NCBI RefSeq assembly: GCF_000003815.2
Contig: NC_049979.1
Span: 16,302,900 to 16,366,899, forward strand
DNA length: 64,000 nt
From: Branchiostoma floridae
Lineage: Eukaryota; Chordata; Leptocardii; Amphioxiformes; Branchiostomatidae
Reading direction: 5' to 3'
The notes beneath the pieces were generated by a model that was not told the origin of the DNA, did not search any database, and saw only the letters and a program-made list of their open reading frames with translations. Positions 57,801 through 64,000 of this stretch are shown here, piece after piece. Within the stretch, counting starts at the first letter, position 1; each line of letters begins with the position of its first letter. Made by a program: the position numbers and the translations under genes.

Positions 57801-59637
57801 CAACCTAAATATAAAGGCAATCTTTGTCAAGTTTATCATTCCTTACATTAATTGATAAGGATGTCAACAGTTATTAAGTTAATACAAAATGTATCATTAT
57901 GTATTAATTTGTTTTTACAATGATTTTTCAACACCATCCCAACATTACATTTACCAGTTCAACTGAAGGTAAGATTTAAGATGACCTGCTGTTATTGTGG
58001 GCAGATAGATCAATGACATTGTTGATTCATGCACTGTGTTACCTGTAATCCAGCCATGTCAGATACATGATTTATGCTATTCATTCCCCATGATTTGCTG
58101 TAGTTAATATGTCATGAAGACACTGTAAAGGCAACAGTTCGATGAACAATCTTAAGTCAGGCAGCTTCAGGTATTGCTCTTATGGCATTTAGAAGCAAAT
58201 AGGCTAATACCAAGTCTGAAGGAAAATTAGAATATATGGCAGAAAGTGAAATCCAAGTTGACTTCCACTAAAACACCAGAAAATAGAATCATCATCAGCT
58301 GTCTGTTGACTATCCATGAGTATTTTCGTCATACATCTGGTATCATTACTTAGGGTGACACCATATTATCCTACAATGACATTAGTATGCTGATCGATAT
58401 GGAAGGTAAATCTCTATGGTCCTGGGATATCATCATCGCAGGCAACACAAGGAGTCTGAAAGTTAGAATACTCTCTGCCATTGTATGAGGCAATGTTTCT
58501 ATCATATAAAATTAAACTACAACACAAAACTAATACCATGGCCAGTAGGTCCAGAACATGAGGCCAAGACAATTGTGTATTTGATAACAATACTGGACGT
58601 GGATGGCAATCTTTGTAGCCATCTATTTAATGATTACCTCTCTTGAAGGGATAATATTTGGAATCTTAATGCCACAATTCACAGAAGTCATTCCTAAACC
58701 ACATCTACTTGTTAACAGCAATACACTTGGGCCTTGAGAACTCCCTTGACACTCTGTCAGTCTTATCCACACAGCCATGTCATGTGTGACAGGTGCATCA
58801 ACTCAATCAGAAGAGGTCCAAAGGATAATGCCATTGAGCCTCAACAGCAAAATATATCTTATGTTTGAAATATTTATCACATTCATAGTAAGGTGCTGTA
58901 GAATTTTCTACAGCATTTTAGTAAAACATAGGACTGATGCATTTGCAGCAAGTATCTAATGTCCCATCAATGACTTGCATGATCAGGACCATTATGAACA
59001 TGTACATGTAAGCTACAAATCATCATGTTTTTACATTGAAACTTGAAGTGTAAACCCCACGTATAACATGGTATCTGTTGGTATAAGCCATCACATATCA
59101 TTTGGCCATCAAACTGGAATTGGGTCCAATGGGATTTCCTGTTCAGAGATTCACCTGAAATGACATTTGATTAAGCATATGTAACATCATAATAACACCT
59201 ACTGAATATCCTAGATCCTAAACTCTAGGTACTTCAATGATTTTCATGCAGTATGCCTTAGGGCTGTGCCAGGAATCTTCAAACAGTGTGATAATAGTCC
59301 AGGGACCCTGCCTAACAACAAAGCTTCCGTCGGGATATCTATCTGTAGAATATGCAGCTAATGGTGCCAGGAATGCATGGTCTCCTGTTCCCAAGGACAA
59401 GTCAAGGGCTCAATTAAGTTCCATGGATCTCACCACAGTTTGGGGATGAATCCTGTATGGAGGTCTGGGATAAGATGTGAAATCTTTTTATTTTGAATAT
59501 GGGGACTTATCCAGGCAGTAGTAATACAGAGTACTAGCATGGAAAATGATCAGCCCATTAATGTAGCATCACATGCAACCTATGCAAAGCAGCCATGTGG
59601 ACTGTAATTTTCTACAAAGCAATTGATATGTGGGATC

Positions 59638-59963
59638 CAGGGCTTGAAATACCACCTGCATATGCAGGTAAGTGCAGGTAAAATTGGAGCTGTGCAGGTA
59701 TTTCTGATGTTTACCTGCACCTAACCTGCACTGGTCCATGTACTGGGTTTAGATAAACATGTACTATGGTGTAGGTGTGTATGGATTGTTATTAGCTGCA
59801 TTGACTGTTACCACCTATAATTTACTATAAGGTATAAAAGAAAAAATAGTACCTGAACAATTTTAGTATGATCCATACTTCCTAAATTCAGAGTGGTGCA
59901 GGTAAGATTTGTCTGGTGCAGGTAATTTTCAATGTTATGCAGAAAAAAGTATTTCTAGCCCTG
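59638..59963. mobile_element. hAT-like non-autonomous element
   Basis: Ends CAGGGCTTGAAATAC and GTATTTCTAGCCCTG are inverted with one mismatch over 15 bp; total length 326 bp. Repeated GTGCAGGTA motifs lie near both ends, as subterminal repeats do in hAT elements. No exact 8-bp target duplication was seen. Confidence 0.6.
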
Positions 59964-61416
59964 GAATCTTTTCAAGGGAACTGCTCTGGTTCCAATGTTA
60001 CAAACAAATCAGGATCAATAATTCGTTATCTGCAGAGCTTTTATCTGAATCAGAACAATATGCAGTTATCTAATGAGGAAGAATCGGGTTCAGTGAGTTT
60101 TGTTGACTGGAGTAGACCCACTGACCATATTGTCAGGTAAAATGGCTGGTTATAGAAAATAACCAACATGAGCTAACAGTTTTTGACAAATACCAAATAT
60201 TATAGGCTAAGCTAAAATGATAAACTGGTGGGACTCATCATTTTCTTAAAGCTACCAAAACAGAGACGGTTCATGAATATTTAATGGGACTGTTTTCAGT
60301 GCTTGTATACTGCTGGTGTTCTTAATGGACGTGGAAAAGTTGATGGATATGCATGAATGGTTAGGAAAATTAGGTCACTTTGCAGTCTTTTATTGCCAAA
60401 ACCCATTTCTTCATCATCAGCACATCACATGTGAATCAATATGTGCCTGCTATCTATACATTATAATTGTGCATACACAGCATCTCAAGTTGTGACAGAG
60501 GAAGCAATTATCGGAAATAAGGACATCATTAGGAAACCCTTCTCGTGGACCAATCAGATGGATTCTTACATCACATACATGTAGCCCCTGTTACAGACCT
60601 GAGCTGGAAGGACATTTTTTTCCTGTTGTGAATTTTTCTCATTACATTCCTTGGTGGAAAAGGCTACATCACAAATGTCAAATGAATCACATGAAGGCTA
60701 GTCTCTTGAACAAACCTTCTTGGTGGCTGTTTGTTTGGTTGATTTGCGATATTTTCTGATCACTCAGTCACATGTGCTTATATGGTCAAACTTGATTGGT
60801 AAACCAACTAAGTAGTTTCTGCCAAATAATGTAAAAAGAAAAAAGAAAAAAATCCAAAACTGTATCCTTCCAGTCTGCAACAGATGCTATATGGAGGCTC
60901 AGATAACAAGAAGATATAACAACATGGCACCGTGGATGACTGTCCAATCAACCATTCTATTTCCTGATTTATGCTTGCCTCACAATCCCAGGCAATCACA
61001 GAATAGCCAACATAGTCCTGCATGACGTTGTACAGCCCACAACATGAAGGTCATTGATACAGAAATCATAATGACTCCATTCTTTGTATTTTTCGACATT
61101 GATCACCAGACATGAGGCTGAAATGTGCAATTATGTAAAGGATACAATGTACTTTCACTGATAGATGCGACAGCCCACACCAAGGCATTTGCTGGACATT
61201 CTCGGACATTCCAAAGTAATTAATTTAATCAAAGTCATGGATGCAGCAAAACCCTATCAATCTTGCTTCTGGAAGGGTAAAATTAAATTGGTATGATTCA
61301 TACATAGAAAATGCAATCAACTGGAAGTTTGAACAGGAAAGCTAGATGGAGCAATCATGGGAGAACTTCAGTCACATAAGAACACATCCTTCATTCAACC
61401 TGCTGAGACCAGCAGA

Positions 61417-62760
61417 CCTGTCCCTGGTGCTGAATACAGTCCATATGAACATAAACAGATCTGTCCCTGGTGCTGAATACAGTCCACATGAACATAAACA
61501 GATCTGTCCTCCTGGTGCTGAATACAATCCATGCGAACATAAACAGATCTGTCCCTGGTGCTGAATACAGTCCATGTGAACATAAACGGATCTGTCCCTG
61601 GTGCTGAATATAGTCCATATGAACATAAACAGATCTGTCCCTGGTGCTGAATACAGTCCATATGAACATAAACAGATCTGTCCCTGGTGCTGAATACAGT
61701 CCATGTGAACATAAACAGATCTGTCCCTGGTGAACATAAACAGATCTGTCCCTGGTGCTGAATACAGTCCATGAGAACATAAACAGATCTGTCCCTGGTG
61801 CTGAATACAGTCCATGGGAACATAAACAGATCTGTTCCTGGTGCTGAATACAGTCCATAAGAACATAAACAGATCTGTCCCTGGTGCTGAATACAGTCCA
61901 TATGAACATAAACAGATCTATCCCTGGTGCTGAATACAGTCCATGCGAACATAAACAGATCTGTCCCTGGTGCTGAATACAGTCCACGTGAACATTAACA
62001 GATCTATCCCTGGTGCTGAATACAGTCCATGTGAACATAAACAGATCTGTCCCTGGTGCTGAATACAGTTCATATGAACATAAACAGATCTGTCCCTGGT
62101 GCTGAATACAGTCCATGTGGACATAAACAGATCTGTCCCTGGTGCTTAATACAGTCCATATGAACATAAACAGATCTGTCCCTGGTGCTGAATACAGTCC
62201 ATATGAACATAAACAGATCTGTCCCTGGTGCTGAATACAGTCCATGTGAACATAAACAGATCTGTTCCTGGTGCTGAATACAGTCCATGCGAACACAAAC
62301 AGATCTGTTCCTGGTGCTGAATACAGTCCATATGAACATAAACAGATCTGTCCCTGGTGCTGAATACAATCCATGCGAACATAAACAGATCTGTTCCTGG
62401 TGCTGAATACAGTCCATATGAACACAAACAGATCTGTCGCTGGCACTAAACACTGTCCAGCTCCACATGAACAGACTTGTCCCTGGTGTTGAATAAAGTC
62501 TGCATCTGCATGAACAGACCTATGTCTGGTGCTGAACATCTGTACTGTATCCACATGAACAGACCAGTCCCTGGTGCTGAGCACTGTCTACATACACATG
62601 AACAGACCTGTCCCTGGTGCTAAACACTCTTCATACACATGGACAGACCTGTCCCTGGTGCTGAACACTCTTCATACACATGAACAGACCTGTCCCTGGT
62701 GCTGAAAACTCTTCATACACATAAACAGACCTGTCCCTGGTGCTGAACACTGTCCATTTC
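61417..62760. repeat. 43-bp minisatellite, about thirty copies
   Basis: The unit begins CAGATCTGTCCCTGGTGCTG and continues AATACAGTCCATATGAACATAAA; it repeats at 43-base steps (for example 61456 and 61499). The right-hand copies (after about 62450) are more diverged. All three minus-strand frames stay open over hundreds of bases because the unit lacks stops in that strand. The resulting long open frames are not genes. Confidence 0.92.
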
Positions 62761-64000
62761 TCTGTGGGTTTTGAGTTTGCAATGATGTGGACACAGTAGC
62801 CATGAATTACTTGTAGATCAATTTGTAAGAAGATAGCCAAATGTACTCACTCTCCCCACTTCCACTATTATAGTCCTTAACAAATGACTACTACTGGCCT
62901 TTACCTAACCCATTTCATTCTAGAAGGGAAAGCACCATGCATACCATGTTACAGCAAATCACTCTAAAAATGGAAGGGAAACCTATACGGTAGCCTGTGG
63001 GTCTTTCTTCCTACTGTGCCAACATTATGTAGACCTGCTAGGACAAAAATTAGCACTGTAAATAATTCAGCATTGCGCATAGCTCTGACTATGTTGTTTT
63101 GCACCAATCAAACTGCATAACATGTGGAGCTATGCATTGTTAATTGTCCCCAAGTGTTCATAGAGATAGTTGCTGTTCAACTAGTAATACAGGCTAGTCC
63201 AATATGTGTGTGTAGGATTGATTTTCTGTTCTTGTTCACCTGTTTTTTTTTCTACTGCTGATGTTCAGCACCATGGACAGGCATGCTCCCTTAATGAAAA
63301 AATAGATGGTATAATTGCAGTCCTTATCAACCTTGGCTTATCAAATTATCTTATGAATCTTTCCCTTGTACCATGTTAAAAGCCTAGGTAGAGCCTTGGT
63401 CAGAATGTGCACAGAAATACATGGTATTTCAGGGTTTATTCCTAATGGGACAAAACCCCCTCTGATGTTTGCTGCAGCAAAGCCATAATGTGAGGTAGAT
63501 TTCAGAGCGGTGAGTCATGCTCTCTCTCCGCACATCTTTATTTGTATGCAAGACGAGGATCTTATGGGCAGGAGAGTTATTCCAATTGGACTCAACAAGT
63601 CACGCAGTCATGATAAAGGTCACATTGGGTTGGGTCCCACAGGAAGCTTAGTTTGATCAAGGGCCTGTAGGAGTGGTTTTAACCCTCAGAAGCCAATGAG
63701 TGCATCTATGCACCAAATATGTTAGTATGCAAAAGGTTAATAGGTACCCAAGCTACTTGCTGGTTTTTGTGAAGATTGTTTAACATCTGTACTGCAGAAA
63801 ATCATGTCATTTACACAAACCTTGACTTCTGCCACACACAGCTCTTTCATCCTCTGAACAAAACAATGAAGAATATAAACTAAAACATAAATAGCAGCAA
63901 TGACTAAGATAAATAAAAGAACCTCATGTCCATCCATATACAGATGGATATAACAGACATGTACTCAACATAGAGGAGTCACTATAGATCCATCACTATG

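Larger units (their letters stand above)
57215..64000. other. Probable 5' intron(s) of the RGS gene; repeats only
   Basis: Upstream of the first identified DEP exon no exon could be confirmed. The stretch holds two minisatellites and a hAT-like element, listed separately. A weak exon candidate at 63816-63846 (minus) is discussed under rejected items. Confidence 0.4.

Noticed and set aside
61391-62584. Long minus-strand open frame (397 codons) and two overlapping ones
   Set aside because: All are readings of the 43-bp minisatellite with no unique sequence, splice context or recognisable domain.
63816-63846. Short minus exon (RMKELCVAEVK) as the missing RGS7 N-terminal exon
   Set aside because: It has a CAG acceptor and a GT donor and faintly resembles the RGS7 start, but similarity is too weak and the following exon needed to reach the DEP domain was not found.

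Overview
This is a stretch of animal nuclear genome, most likely from an amphioxus (Branchiostoma). It carries single-copy bilaterian genes cut into many short exons with GT..AG introns. The introns and spacers are dense with short inverted-repeat elements, minisatellites and LTR/non-LTR fragments. It also holds a receptor-kinase and fibrinogen-related gene content of the kind expanded in cephalochordates. The species call is inference; nothing in the window proves it. An assembly gap of Ns lies at 19013-19815.

Layout, left to right: (1) 1-2900, a signal-peptide exon of an unidentified minus-strand gene and a small foldback retro-insertion. (2) 3826-5158, a compact three-exon bHLH gene (+). 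(3) 6011-9132, an intronless receptor tyrosine kinase (+) with a cadherin-like N-terminus, Tie-like EGF/Ig modules and a kinase domain; a 277-bp solo LTR and three frame breaks interrupt it. (4) 10075-15259, BROX (+), complete in 12 exons. (5) 17000-18850, nested mobile elements, including a perfect miniature LTR retrotransposon whose LTR carries a tRNA-like sequence. (6) 20115-26028, a secreted coiled-coil/fibrinogen-domain protein (+), 9 exons. (7) 26907-33851, MUS81 (-), 19 exons. (8) 38399-43402, PKNOX/Prep TALE homeobox gene (+), 10 coding-region exons, divergent from MUS81 across a GC-rich spacer. (9) 49075-57214 and beyond, an R7-family RGS gene (RGS7/RGS6-like, -); its N-terminal exons were not found and probably lie to the right or outside the window.

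The gene models of BROX, MUS81, PKNOX, RGS7 and the fibrinogen-domain gene were built exon by exon. Their splice phases close exactly: 414, 651, 561 and 805 complete residues for BROX, MUS81, PKNOX and the fibrinogen-domain protein, and about 455 residues for the partial RGS. The genes do not form a functional cluster: endosomal/nuclear-envelope ESCRT work (BROX), DNA repair (MUS81), homeodomain transcription (PKNOX) and G-protein signalling (RGS7) are ordinary unlinked functions. A Tie-like receptor and an angiopoietin-like ligand architecture lie within 20 kb of each other, which may be chance.

The most interesting structure is a set of miniature LTR retrotransposons (TRIMs) at 18003-18473 and 32463-33290. 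Their LTRs begin TG and end CA, and each contains a tRNA-like A box/B box unit. Different copies carry different tRNA-like units around a shared short internal region, which suggests a modular, animal counterpart of the plant 5S-carrying Cassandra elements.
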